Part shown: piece by piece, positions 1-4,930 of the stretch
Numbering within the stretch: position 1 is the first letter of the stretch
How the letters are laid out: each line of letters starts with the position of its first letter
Source: Desulfobacteraceae bacterium
Lineage (GTDB): Bacteria > Desulfobacterota > Desulfobacteria > Desulfobacterales > Desulfosalsimonadaceae
NCBI GenBank assembly: GCA_011389605.1
Contig: JAABTZ010000263.1
Location: 1-5,162, forward strand
Direction of reading: 5' to 3'
Length of the DNA stretch: 5,162 bases
Made by a program: the position numbers and the translations under genes
Notes under the pieces: model-generated
Databases searched by the model: none
Seen by the model: only the letters and a program-made list of their open reading frames with translations
What the model was told of the DNA's origin: nothing

Positions 1-11
1 TTCTTGATTTT

Positions 12-43
12 ACTTAACACTTAATCACTTAAAACTTAACACT
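12..43. repeat. Near-tandem ACTTAA units
   Basis: The hexamer ACTTAA occurs at 12-17, 19-24, 27-32 and 34-39, separated by one or two bases, and a partial ACT follows at 41-43. The 10-mer ACTTAACACT is repeated exactly at 12-21 and 34-43. This is seen directly. It could be a small regulatory array for something left of the window, or low-complexity AT-rich DNA; no function is assigned. Confidence 0.6.
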
Positions 44-69
44 GCCTGGAAAAAAGACTTTTTACAGGC
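44..69. repeat. Short hairpin, terminator-like but without T-tail
   Basis: Arms 44-54 and 59-69 pair over ten of eleven positions (GCCTG with CAGGC, then AAAAA with TTTTT, one G-A mismatch) around a 4-base loop. The bases after the right arm are not T-rich on either strand, so an intrinsic terminator is doubtful. The right arm overlaps the repeat-terminus-like fragment at 56-80 and the hairpin may be part of that repeat. Confidence 0.45.
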
Positions 70-80
70 TCATCAAAATT
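56..80. repeat. Solo terminus-like fragment of the dispersed repeat
   Basis: GACTTTTTAC followed, six bases later, by ATCAAAATT closely matches the reverse complement of 189-212 (GACTTTTTAC...ATCAATTTT). It also matches the right end of the repeat at 301-326, which shares ATCAAAATT exactly. It therefore looks like the right end of another copy whose body would lie to the left, or a decayed remnant. Matching was by eye. Confidence 0.5.
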
Positions 81-188
81 AACTGCTTTTAAAAATCTGA
101 ACCGGTCAGTTTAGATACCATAAAGGAGAGTATATAACATAAACCCTTTTTGCTGAAAAGAGATGTGGGCCGAAACAAGTTGTCTGCC

Positions 189-327
189 AAAATTGATGGC
201 ACCGTAAAAAGTCCAATATCTGCGTTACGCGCAATTTCTGAAGAATTTCACGTACAGCTAAGTTCTCTGCATTCTTAGAAATTGCGCAAACCTTGATCTT
301 GATTTTTTTAAGAGAACATCAAAATTT
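189..327. repeat. Fold-back (MITE/REP-like) repeat upstream of sahR
   Basis: This is an imperfect inverted repeat of about 140 bp. The inner arms are GCGCAATTTCT (229-239) plus AAGAAT (241-246), facing ATTCTT (271-276) plus AGAAATTGCGC (277-287), with one bulged base and a 24-base loop. The complementarity continues outward imperfectly: TAAAAAGTCCAATATC (205-220) faces GATCTTGATTTTTTTA (295-310), and AAAATTGAT (189-197) faces ATCAAAATT (318-326). There is no ORF inside, so if mobile it would be non-autonomous. I associate such palindromes ending in TAAAAAGTCC with Desulfobacterota genomes, but that is recall, not a search. The right end stops about 5 bp before the sahR -35 box. Confidence 0.65.
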
Positions 328-331
328 TTCC

Positions 332-359
332 TTGACATAAATAAATATTCCGTTATAAT
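332..359 (+). promoter_or_regulatory. Sigma-70 promoter of sahR-ahcY
   Basis: TTGACA at 332-337 and TATAAT at 354-359 are both perfect consensus hexamers separated by 16 bp. The predicted start of transcription is near 366, giving a leader of about 29 bases before the sahR start codon. No second promoter is apparent between sahR and ahcY, so this one probably drives both genes. Confidence 0.85.
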
Positions 360-370
360 TCAATTTAAAC

Positions 371-386
371 ATCAAGATAAGTTGAT
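371..386. promoter_or_regulatory. Predicted SahR operator (ATCAA-N6-TTGAT)
   Basis: The 16-mer ATCAAGATAAGTTGAT is an inverted repeat: five outer pairs and the central T-A pair match, and only two inner positions per half fail. It lies at about +6 to +21 relative to the predicted start of transcription, where a bound ArsR-family dimer would block initiation or early elongation. It is also immediately upstream of the gene for a predicted repressor of that family, which suggests autoregulation. Position and symmetry are seen; identity as the SahR site is inference. Confidence 0.7.
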
Positions 387-394
387 TTAATGAT

Positions 395-1315
395 ATGGAT
401 AACATAATATATTTTAAAGCGCTCTCAGATGAAACCCGGATACGGCTGGTCAATATTTTACTCCACCATGATTTAAAGGTAGGGGAGCTGGTAAGTGTCC
501 TTGACATGGGCCAGTCAAGGATTTCAAGGCATCTTAAGATCCTGGCCGACGCCGGGATGGCCAAATGTTTAAAAGAAGGTGTCTGGGGCATTTACTCCAT
601 TGCTGATACCGGACCGGGAAGGGATTTTATCGAGGCTGTCCGCTACCTTTTTCAAGAAGACCCGGTACTGGAAGATGATCTTAAAGGCGCCCTGCAGATC
701 ATTGAATCACGCTCGCCCGGAACCATGAAGTTTTTCAACAACATTGCATCACGATGGGATCTTTTAAAACGTGAAATACTCGGTCCTTTTGATCTGAGCC
801 GGGCCATTTTCCGGCAAGCCGGAACCTATGACGTAGGAGTGGATCTGGGCTGCGGCACCGGAGAGCTTCTTGAGGCCATGAAGTCACATGCAAAACAAGT
901 TATAGGCGTTGACAGCTCAGCCCGGATGCTCGAGGAGGCAAGAAAGCGGTTTTTCTCTCAAAACGGGAAAAACGTGGACATCCGGCTGGGGGAGATAGAA
1001 CACCTCCCCCTGGGTGACAGGGAGGCGGATCTTGCAGTTATTTCCCTGGTGCTCCATTACCTGGCTGATCCGCCCGCTGCCCTCTTTGAGGTGGCAAGGA
1101 TTTTAAAACCGGGAGGAGAACTTATCATGGCTGAATTTGACCGCCATGAGCAGCATTCGCTCAAAACCGTTTACGGAGTCAACTGGCTGGGATTTAAGCG
1201 GGAGTCCATTGAAAACTGGCTTGAAAAAAGCGGATTTGCAGTCCGTCGGGCGCAATCTTATAATTTATCAAAAGGATTGAAACTAAATATTTTTCAGGCC
1301 GATTTAAATTCATAA
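395..1315 (+). CDS. sahR: SAH-responsive ArsR-family regulator SahR (HTH plus methyltransferase-like sensor)
   Basis: This 306-residue protein is a predicted repressor of S-adenosylmethionine-cycle genes. Residues 5-75 form an ArsR-type winged helix-turn-helix (FKALSDETRIRL near the start; recognition helix about 39-50, GQSRISRHLKIL). The metal-binding ELCVCDL motif of arsenic sensors is absent, with only DLKVGEL in its place. Residues 110-300 form a class I methyltransferase fold with motif I DLGCGTG (150-156), the ribose-binding acidic loop GVDSS (171-175) and a later LKPGGELIMAEF stretch. In the characterised family this domain senses SAH, which releases the protein from DNA. An in-frame stop at 383-385 makes ATG 395 the only reasonable start. 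No Shine-Dalgarno sequence is visible; the operator occupies the leader. ahcY follows after 77 bp, supporting the assignment. Residual methyltransferase activity cannot be excluded because motif I is intact. Confidence 0.87.
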   Translation: MDNIIYFKALSDETRIRLVNILLHHDLKVGELVSVLDMGQSRISRHLKILADAGMAKCLKEGVWGIYSIADTGPGRDFIEAVRYLFQEDPVLEDDLKGALQIIESRSPGTMKFFNNIASRWDLLKREILGPFDLSRAIFRQAGTYDVGVDLGCGTGELLEAMKSHAKQVIGVDSSARMLEEARKRFFSQNGKNVDIRLGEIEHLPLGDREADLAVISLVLHYLADPPAALFEVARILKPGGELIMAEFDRHEQHSLKTVYGVNWLGFKRESIENWLEKSGFAVRRAQSYNLSKGLKLNIFQADLNS

Positions 1316-1316
1316 A

Positions 1317-1344
1317 AATTTCAGCAGAATTTCAGGAATTTCAG
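1317..1344. repeat. Three AATTTCAG direct repeats in the sahR-ahcY gap
   Basis: AATTTCAG occurs at 1317-1324, 1328-1335 and 1337-1344, so the starts are 11 and 9 bases apart, close to one helical turn. The array begins two bases after the sahR stop codon. No promoter or hairpin accompanies it. It may be a slippage product, or a protein- or RNA-binding site in the operon; function unknown. Confidence 0.5.
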
Positions 1345-1392
1345 AATATTAAAAAAACAAAACCATTAAAAACCAATGAAAGGAAATTTCAT

Positions 1393-2841
1393 ATGTTAAT
1401 GCAATCCGATGAAAAGAAAAAAGCCATTGTCCCGGAACGCGATCTTTCCCTGCCCTACAAGGTGGCCGATATTTCCCTGGCACCCGACGGGTTCAAGGAA
1501 ATGGAACTTTCGGAAAACGAAATGCCCGGTCTGATGGCCGTGCGCGAAAAATACGGTCCGGACAAGCCGCTTAAGGGCTTTAAAATCACCGGCAGCCTGC
1601 ACATGACCATCCAGACGGCCATGCTCATTGAAACCTTAAAGAAGCTTGGCGCAGATATCCGCTGGGCCTCCTGCAATATTTTCTCCACCCAGGACCATGC
1701 GGCCGCAGCCATTGCCAAGTCCGGATCGGCCGCAGTATTTGCCTGGAAGGGTGAATCCCTGGAAGACTACTGGTGGTGCACTGAGCAGGCCCTGACCTGG
1801 CCTGACGGCTCCGGCCCGGACCTGATTGTGGATGACGGCGGCGATGCCACCCTGATGATCCATGAAGGGGTCAAAGCAGAAGACAACCCGGAGATGCTGG
1901 AAAAGGAATATGATGTCTATGAATACCAGTGCATCATCAACCGGTTAAAGGCATCCTATGAGCGTGATCCCAAACACTGGCACAAGATCGCCGAAAAGAT
2001 CCGGGGAGTTTCCGAGGAAACCACCACGGGTGTCAACCGGCTATACCAGCTGGCCAAAAAGGGTGAGCTGCTGTTTCCGGCCGTTAACGTCAATGACTCG
2101 GTGACCAAGTCCAAGTTCGACAATATTTACGGCTGCCGCGATTCCCTGGCCGACGGGATCAAGCGCGCCACTGATACAATGGTGGCCGGCAAACTGGTGG
2201 TCGTCGCCGGATATGGCGATGTAGGCAAGGGATGCGCCCAGTCCATGCGCGGTTTTGGCGCCCGGGTGGTGGTCACGGAAATCGACCCCATCTGCGCCCT
2301 GCAGGCAGCCATGGAAGGCTACGAGGTCTCCACCATGGAAGACATGGCCCCCCTGGGCGATATCTTTGTAACCGCCTCGGGCTGCTGCGACGTGATTACC
2401 GGCCAGCACATGGAACAGATGAGAAACGAGGCCATTGTCTGCAACATCGGCCATTTCGACCATGAAATCGAAGTGAGCTATCTGGAGAAAAACTGCGAGA
2501 AAACCAACATCAAGCCCCAGGTGGATCAGTGGCACTTAAACTCGGGCCGCTCCATCATACTGCTGGCAGAAGGCCGGCTGGTCAATCTTGGATGTGCCAC
2601 AGGACATCCCAGCTTTGTGATGAGCAACAGCTTCACCAACCAGACCCTGGCACAGCTCAAACTGGCCGAAGAAGACCTGGAAAATCAGGTCTATACCCTG
2701 CCCAAGGACCTGGATGAGGAAGTGGCGCGCCTGCATCTGTCGCGCCTGGCCATCAAGCTCACCCACCTGACCGACGAGCAGGCCGAATATCTGGGCGTGC
2801 CCAAGGAAGGTCCGTTTAAGCCGGATCACTACAGGTACTAA
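1393..2841 (+). CDS. ahcY: Adenosylhomocysteinase (SAH hydrolase)
   Basis: This cytoplasmic, NAD-dependent enzyme reversibly cleaves S-adenosylhomocysteine to adenosine and homocysteine. It relieves product inhibition of methyltransferases and feeds homocysteine back to methionine synthesis. At 482 residues it is full length and of the longer bacterial type, with an insert around residues 160-205. Hallmarks are NIFSTQDHAAAA (95-106), DDGGD (147-151), EETTTG (208-213), NDSVTKSKFDN (234-244, with K239, D243 and N244 matching the catalytic residues), C248, the Rossmann NAD loop GYGDVGKG (273-280), NIGHFDHEI (351-359), GHPSFVMSNSF (404-414) and the C-terminal KPDHYRY that reaches into the partner subunit's NAD site. 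AAAGGA at 1379-1384 lies 8 bases before ATG 1393; ATG 1399 (residue 3) is a possible alternative. It is more GC-rich than sahR, as expected of a highly expressed gene. It is probably co-transcribed with sahR and induced by SAH. Confidence 0.98.
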   Translation: MLMQSDEKKKAIVPERDLSLPYKVADISLAPDGFKEMELSENEMPGLMAVREKYGPDKPLKGFKITGSLHMTIQTAMLIETLKKLGADIRWASCNIFSTQDHAAAAIAKSGSAAVFAWKGESLEDYWWCTEQALTWPDGSGPDLIVDDGGDATLMIHEGVKAEDNPEMLEKEYDVYEYQCIINRLKASYERDPKHWHKIAEKIRGVSEETTTGVNRLYQLAKKGELLFPAVNVNDSVTKSKFDNIYGCRDSLADGIKRATDTMVAGKLVVVAGYGDVGKGCAQSMRGFGARVVVTEIDPICALQAAMEGYEVSTMEDMAPLGDIFVTASGCCDVITGQHMEQMRNEAIVCNIGHFDHEIEVSYLEKNCEKTNIKPQVDQWHLNSGRSIILLAEGRLVNLGCATGHPSFVMSNSFTNQTLAQLKLAEEDLENQVYTLPKDLDEEVARLHLSRLAIKLTHLTDEQAEYLGVPKEGPFKPDHYRY

Positions 2842-2888
2842 AAAAAACACCCCGCTGCACTCCGGAATCCGGGTGGCAGCGGGGTGTT
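2841..2888 (-). terminator. Intrinsic terminator of the minus-strand PHP gene
   Basis: Perfect 13-bp arms at 2846-2858 and 2876-2888 (core CACCCCGCTGC with GCAGCGGGGTG) enclose a 17-base interior that can pair further (CCGG at 2862-2865 with 2869-2872). On the minus strand the hairpin runs into seven T (complement of 2841-2847), starting inside the ahcY stop codon. It lies 12 bases beyond the PHP stop. On the plus strand the hairpin is followed by TTGAATAAAA, a poor tail, so it should mainly terminate the minus strand. Confidence 0.85.
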
Positions 2889-2899
2889 GAATAAAACCG

Positions 2900-3547
2900 T
2901 TATCCGGTACAACAGCTTTGATTGCCGGCCCCGTATTGAAAATTGTTCCGGGGCCGGCAATTTTTGTTTTTCAGGGCTGCCACCAGTTCCGGAATGGTAT
3001 GCAGCCGCCGGTCAAACACAGTACAGGCCCGGCCCAGCACCTGCGGGCCGTGGGCATCAGAGCCGCCAATGCCGCACAACCCCATTTTTTGGGCTGCATC
3101 CGCGGCCATGCGGTTTTCTCCTTCTGAGAGGCTTGCATTTGCGGTTTCAACAGCAGTCAGATTTTTGAGTTCCAGCAGGCGGCTGCCAAGAGCGGCGCCC
3201 GCCATTGTTTTCTGAAAGGGATGAGCGGCCACGGCCGCCCCGCCCCGGGCACAGACCCAGTCAATGGCCATCTGCATTGGAAGGCCCGGCGGGAGGTCGC
3301 TTTTTGACGCCGAAACTCCGTAGATCAGAAGATGGCCCTCGGCGGCACGATATTCAAGGCCCCGGAAAACCGGGAAACCTGTTTTCCGTGCAATTTCATC
3401 AAAAGGCAGACTCAAATCATATGAATGGTGCTCTGTTATGCACACCCCGTCGAGCCCTGCACCGCGTGCGCGGTCAACCACCTCTTCGGGCCGGATCAAA
3501 GAGTCGCCGCCCAGTACAGTATGCACATGCATGTCAATACAAAACAT
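2900..3547 (-). CDS. PHP-domain metal-dependent phosphoesterase
   Basis: This 215-residue cytoplasmic protein is of the polymerase-and-histidinol-phosphatase superfamily, whose members hydrolyse phosphoester bonds with a cluster of two or three metal ions. Ligand motifs appear in order: DMHVHT (D5, H7, H9), D15, ITEHHS (E39, H40), GLEY (E65), GHLL (H72), AAHP (H109), VETANA (E134) and GGSDAH (D164, H166). This set suggests an active enzyme; the substrate (a phosphorylated small molecule or a nucleic acid) cannot be told. The start is ATG complementary to 3545-3547, with AGGTGG (complement of 3555-3560) seven bases upstream. The fold seems to end near residue 194 (LVAALKN). The last 20 or so residues are encoded by the opposite-strand terminator hairpin at 2921-2971 and are unlikely to be conserved. 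It converges with ahcY, and no functional link is visible. Confidence 0.88.
   Translation of the reverse strand: MFCIDMHVHTVLGGDSLIRPEEVVDRARGAGLDGVCITEHHSYDLSLPFDEIARKTGFPVFRGLEYRAAEGHLLIYGVSASKSDLPPGLPMQMAIDWVCARGGAAVAAHPFQKTMAGAALGSRLLELKNLTAVETANASLSEGENRMAADAAQKMGLCGIGGSDAHGPQVLGRACTVFDRRLHTIPELVAALKNKNCRPRNNFQYGAGNQSCCTG
2921..2971 (+). terminator. Intrinsic terminator for ahcY, inside the PHP coding region
   Basis: Perfect 13-bp arms ATTGCCGGCCCCG (2921-2933) and CGGGGCCGGCAAT (2949-2961) enclose a 15-base loop. The right arm is followed on the plus strand by TTTTGTTTTT (2962-2971), a classic tail. The minus-strand exit is not T-rich. It lies 80 bp past the ahcY stop and within the 3' end of the convergent PHP gene, where its tail is read as Lys-Asn-Lys-Asn codons. 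Confidence 0.85.
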
Positions 3548-3557
3548 TTTTATCCCA

Positions 3558-3765
3558 CCTAAACTGAGCGTTTCAAATTTTTAAATATTTTATTTCAAAT
3601 ATATTTTCAAAGGCTTAAGCCATTTTTGCTTTAAAAATTGCAAACCCTGCGGGATTTTCAATTTTACCGCATCTACTGCCTCAGATGATGTCTCGCATAG
3701 TTGACTATAGCTCGACTATCATCTTCCTTGTATCTGCGGCAAACTTGAAAATCGCTCAGTTTAGG
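3558..3765. repeat. Long imperfect inverted repeat (possible non-autonomous element)
   Basis: The outer arms CCTAAACTGAGCG (3558-3570) and CGCTCAGTTTAGG (3753-3765) are perfect 13-bp inverted copies. A second inner pair runs from 3653-3689 to 3718-3753: GATTTTCAA faces TTGAAAATC, CCGCA faces TGCGG and AGATGAT faces ATCATCT, with mismatches between. The right inner arm adjoins the right outer arm, but on the left about 80 AT-rich bases (3571-3652) separate them, suggesting an insertion or partial duplication. No ORF is inside. It could be a MITE-like dispersed repeat, a long structured RNA, or a replication or recombination fold-back; copy number elsewhere decides. Confidence 0.6.
3582..3610 (-). 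promoter_or_regulatory. Weak promoter candidate for the PHP gene
   Basis: On the minus strand TTGAAA (complement of 3605-3610) is followed after 17 bp by TATTTA (complement of 3582-3587), giving a leader of about 28 bases with a good Shine-Dalgarno sequence. The region is very AT-rich, so chance matches are likely. The promoter would lie inside the inverted repeat at 3558-3765. Confidence 0.3.
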
Positions 3766-3799
3766 CCCCAAAAAAATCCGGTTATCGGTGGCCATGGTT

Positions 3800-3827
3800 T
3801 TGACAAACAGCCCAAAACCGCTATCTT
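3800..3827 (+). promoter_or_regulatory. Promoter candidate for the esterase operon
   Basis: TTGACA (3800-3805) matches the -35 consensus and is followed after 16 bp by TATCTT (3822-3827), a fair -10. Transcription would start near 3834, about 35 bases before ATG 3869. The -35 box overlaps the left arm of a 7-bp hairpin (3796-3819). Confidence 0.4.
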
Positions 3828-3848
3828 CTAAACTATATTAAGTCCGTT

Positions 3849-3866
3849 CGGTTTGCCGCAAACCCG
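3849..3866. promoter_or_regulatory. Palindrome just upstream of the esterase start
   Basis: GGTTTGC (3850-3856) and GCAAACC (3858-3864) form a perfect palindrome around one central base, extended to C3849 and G3866 with one bulged C. It ends two bases before ATG 3869, where a ribosome binding site would normally be. It could be an operator or an RNA structure limiting translation. The core GTTTGCCGCA (3851-3860) is also present inverted at 3735-3744 in the fold-back repeat, so it may simply be repeat debris. Confidence 0.35.
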
Positions 3867-3868
3867 AG

Positions 3869-4930
3869 ATGCGAATTTATACAATGAAGACATTTAAAAA
3901 TGCAAGACTGTTGCCTGAAAAATCCCCGTCAATCCATTTTGTTCCAATGGCTGGCATGCTTTTGATCCTATGGATCTCTGGCCTGATTTTTTCAGGCTGC
4001 GCACCGCATCTGCCCGCCCGTCCAGGACCTGAGCCACAGACCTATAAAGCCAAGGTGGCTATGCGCATCCATGGTTTTCAACGCACCTACAAAGTCCACC
4101 TGCCGGCCGGATACCGGGCTGACAATCCTCTGCCCATGGTCATAATCATCCATGGTGCATTTGACACTGGTAAAAACATGGAACGGGTCTCCGGGTTCAG
4201 CAAGCTGGCAGACAAGGAAAAATTTATCGCGGTCTACCCTGAAGGCATGGGCATTTTCGGATTTATTCAGCACTGGAATGCTGGTCACTGCTGTGGCAAA
4301 GCAGCTGCGGATCAAATTGATGATGTGGGCTTTCTTGAGGCCGTCATTGAAAACGCCTGCAGCCGGCTGGCAGTGGACCGCCGGCGCATTTACATGACTG
4401 GATTTTCCAACGGCGGCATGCTCGTCCATCGTTTTGCATCTGAAAAAGGACATTTGCTGGCCGCAGCCGCGCCTATGGCAGCTTCTGCCGGCGGCAGCCC
4501 AAACGCAAGGACTCCGGAGTGGTCGCCGCAGGAGGCAAACAAAACCATACCAATGCTTTCCATGCATGGAACATCAGACTTGTCAGTTCCTTTTGAAGGG
4601 ACAAAAAGCATTGCCGGCAAAGACACTCGTCGCTACTGGGCTGCTGAGCAGAGCATGGCCTTCTGGGTGCGGCAAAACGACTGTGAAAAAAACCCTTTGA
4701 CAGAAAGCCTTTACCAGGGCCAGGTTAAAATCACCACCTGGAAAAGCCGCTCGAATAAAGCCGATGTGGTGCTTTATGCTATTGACGGATGGGGACATCA
4801 ATGGCCCGGCCGGTTTTTCACCTCCCGCCTGGCACCGGAAAACCCCCTGCATAATTTCGATGCCGCGGAGATCATCTGGGATTTTTTTAAAGTCCGACAG
4901 CGAAAGCAAGGAGGCAGCATTGATCATTGA
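3869..4930 (+). CDS. Predicted lipoprotein esterase, PHB-depolymerase/LpqC type (alpha/beta hydrolase)
   Basis: The 353-residue precursor has a hydrophobic segment (about 27-43) ending in the lipobox-like FSGC with Cys44. This suggests an outer-membrane or periplasmic lipoprotein, although Phe at position -3 is less usual than Leu. The mature part is an alpha/beta hydrolase: oxyanion-loop strand VIIIHGAFD (91-99), HWNAGHCCGKAAADQIDDVGF (136-155, typical of this esterase family), nucleophile motif GFSNGG with Ser180, the acid in MHGTSDLSVP (Asp237), and GWGHQWPG with His310. The family includes polyester depolymerases, feruloyl and acetyl-xylan esterases; the substrate here is unknown. The start is uncertain. 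ATG 3869 has no good Shine-Dalgarno sequence, and ATG 3884 (residue 6) is equally plausible and gives the Lys-containing start MKTFKNAR. Even then the n-region is unusually long. The stop overlaps the next gene, so the two are probably translationally coupled. Confidence 0.85.
   Translation: MRIYTMKTFKNARLLPEKSPSIHFVPMAGMLLILWISGLIFSGCAPHLPARPGPEPQTYKAKVAMRIHGFQRTYKVHLPAGYRADNPLPMVIIIHGAFDTGKNMERVSGFSKLADKEKFIAVYPEGMGIFGFIQHWNAGHCCGKAAADQIDDVGFLEAVIENACSRLAVDRRRIYMTGFSNGGMLVHRFASEKGHLLAAAAPMAASAGGSPNARTPEWSPQEANKTIPMLSMHGTSDLSVPFEGTKSIAGKDTRRYWAAEQSMAFWVRQNDCEKNPLTESLYQGQVKITTWKSRSNKADVVLYAIDGWGHQWPGRFFTSRLAPENPLHNFDAAEIIWDFFKVRQRKQGGSIDH
4908..4914 (+). promoter_or_regulatory. Strong Shine-Dalgarno setting a TTG start
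   Basis: AAGGAGG is a full-consensus ribosome binding site inside the end of the esterase gene, five bases before TTG 4920. No ATG or GTG lies at suitable spacing in the downstream frame, so this site decides the start of the HesB-like gene. Confidence 0.8.

Larger units (their letters stand above)
1..394. other. Non-coding region upstream of sahR
   Basis: No credible gene is visible on either strand. The stretch is AT-rich. In order it holds four near-tandem ACTTAA units (12-39), a hairpin (44-69), a fragment resembling a repeat terminus (56-80), and about 110 bp without recognisable content. These are followed by a fold-back repeat (189-327), a near-consensus promoter (332-359) and a palindromic operator (371-386). 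An AAGGAG string at 123-128 has no ORF behind it. Whatever gene lies to the left ends outside the window. Confidence 0.7.
3548..3868. other. Divergent intergenic region with fold-back repeat
   Basis: These 321 bases between the PHP gene and the esterase gene contain no credible ORF. They hold the long imperfect inverted repeat at 3558-3765 and a perfect 10-bp palindrome GGCTTAAGCC (3612-3621). A 7-bp hairpin GGTTTTG/CAAAACC lies at 3796-3802 and 3813-3819, and a further palindrome sits at 3849-3866 next to the esterase start. Weak promoter candidates face both ways. Confidence 0.7.

Noticed and set aside
163..207. 14-codon ORF starting at ATG 163
   Set aside because: The purine run AAAAGAG directly abuts the ATG, too close for a ribosome binding site, and the ORF ends inside the repeat arm.
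291..302. CTTGATCTTGAT as a second SahR half-site pair upstream of the promoter
   Set aside because: The two TTGAT units are direct rather than inverted, and they fall in the right arm of the fold-back repeat, which explains them.
395..640. Arsenic or metal-sensing ArsR repressor
   Set aside because: The ELCVCDL cysteine motif is absent, the methyltransferase-like domain is fused behind the HTH, and no arsenic resistance gene is nearby.
1316..1392. SAH riboswitch upstream of ahcY
   Set aside because: The gap is only 77 bases, AT-rich and without a GC-rich stem or pseudoknot as in known SAH riboswitches. Control by SahR at the upstream promoter explains SAH response.
2041..2535. 164-codon minus-strand ORF inside ahcY
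   Set aside because: It is an antisense shadow of a GC-rich, strongly codon-biased gene and shows no recognisable domain or ribosome binding site of its own.
3205..3567. 120-codon plus-strand ORF opposite the PHP gene
   Set aside because: The minus strand carries the full set of PHP metal-ligand motifs; the plus-strand translation is Arg/Pro-rich shadow sequence.
3992..4567. 191-codon minus-strand ORF opposite the esterase
   Set aside because: The plus strand encodes a complete catalytic triad and family motifs; the antisense protein has no recognisable feature.
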